From Nanoarchaeales archaeon (lineage in GTDB: Archaea; Nanobdellota; Nanobdellia; Woesearchaeales; UBA583), in assembly GCA_013215525.1 (NCBI GenBank), contig JABSQY010000048.1, positions 1 to 12,742 of the forward strand: DNA of 12,742 nt. Reading direction: 5' to 3'. The position numbers and the translations under genes are program-made. Below are positions 12,468 through 12,742 of the stretch, piece by piece; position 1 is the stretch's first letter, and every line of letters starts with the position of its first letter. Under the pieces are notes generated by a model, which did not search any database, had not been told where the DNA came from, and saw nothing but the letters and a program-made list of their open reading frames with translations.

Positions 12468-12742
12468 ATGTCAAAACAAAATCAATCAAATTTAGATATA
12501 TTAAAAAATTCATTAAAGATGTATATATTTGATGAAACTATATTAAAAATTATTTTAAATACAAATATTAAACAATTTCTAGTTTTTTTATTCACTATAA
12601 TTTTATTTACAAGTACAATTTCATTAACTATATTTAAAACACTAATTCAAAATACAATTTTTTCTAATAAGTTTTTATTAAATTTAGCAACATCATTTGG
12701 AATGATTTTAATTTATTTTTTAATGTATGTTATTGGTGGTTT
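12468..12742 (+). CDS. membrane protein, cut off by the window end
   Basis: An ATG at 12468 opens a frame that runs to the end of the window, with 91 complete codons visible and no stop. The N-terminal 35 residues are polar (MSKQNQSNLDILKNSLKMYIFDE...), followed by likely membrane segments at about 36-57 and 70-91. A TATA-like element at the usual distance supports the start. The polar start followed by spaced helices is compatible with Yip1-like or other small polytopic membrane families, but I cannot assign one from this fragment. Confidence 0.65.
   Translation, partial: MSKQNQSNLDILKNSLKMYIFDETILKIILNTNIKQFLVFLFTIILFTSTISLTIFKTLIQNTIFSNKFLLNLATSFGMILIYFLMYVIGG

Overview
The window looks like the chromosome of an AT-rich archaeon, most likely a DPANN lineage of the Woesearchaeota/Pacearchaeota kind. 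The reasons are: very low GC, a TATA-like element about 23-26 bp upstream of nearly every start codon with little or no Shine-Dalgarno (leaderless transcription), a large N-glycosylation-sequon-rich surface protein with a C-terminal membrane anchor, and small TM-anchored thioredoxin-fold proteins. The taxonomic call is inference; the window has no rRNA or tRNA.

Layout. 1-565: a possible short membrane protein behind an unusually GC-rich start region, then a non-coding stretch with hairpins. 566-2191: an ABC-F ATPase. 2392-7227: a 1611-residue secreted, membrane-anchored surface protein made of a seven-bladed RCC1-type propeller (seven CX9C pairs), five near-identical tandem Ig-like repeats, and a C-terminal TM with a lysine-rich tail. 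7251-9640, minus strand: a three-gene thiol-redox operon (DsbA-like protein, CPHC thioredoxin-like protein, CcdA/DsbD-like transporter) convergent with the surface-protein gene and separated from it by a perfect inverted repeat. 9641-9974: a 334-bp divergent regulatory region with an 18-bp perfect inverted repeat, three palindromes sharing the core ACATTGT, and a 17-bp direct repeat. 9975-10211: a small, very basic protein whose promoter is 82% identical over 49 bp to that of the giant surface protein. 10254-11111, minus strand: a membrane-spanning one-component regulator (TM, external domain, TM, winged helix). 11346-12336: a flavodoxin-fold reductase followed by a DUF1801 protein. 12468-end: the start of a further membrane protein.

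Working together. The surface protein carries 18 cysteines, 14 of them in a strict one-pair-per-blade pattern, so it is an obvious client for the oxidising and reducing/isomerising thiol enzymes encoded convergently beside it. The small basic protein appears to share the surface protein's promoter type. The membrane regulator and the palindrome-rich divergent region are candidates for a cell-envelope sensing circuit controlling these genes. That functional unit is inference from sequence and neighbourhood, not demonstrated.
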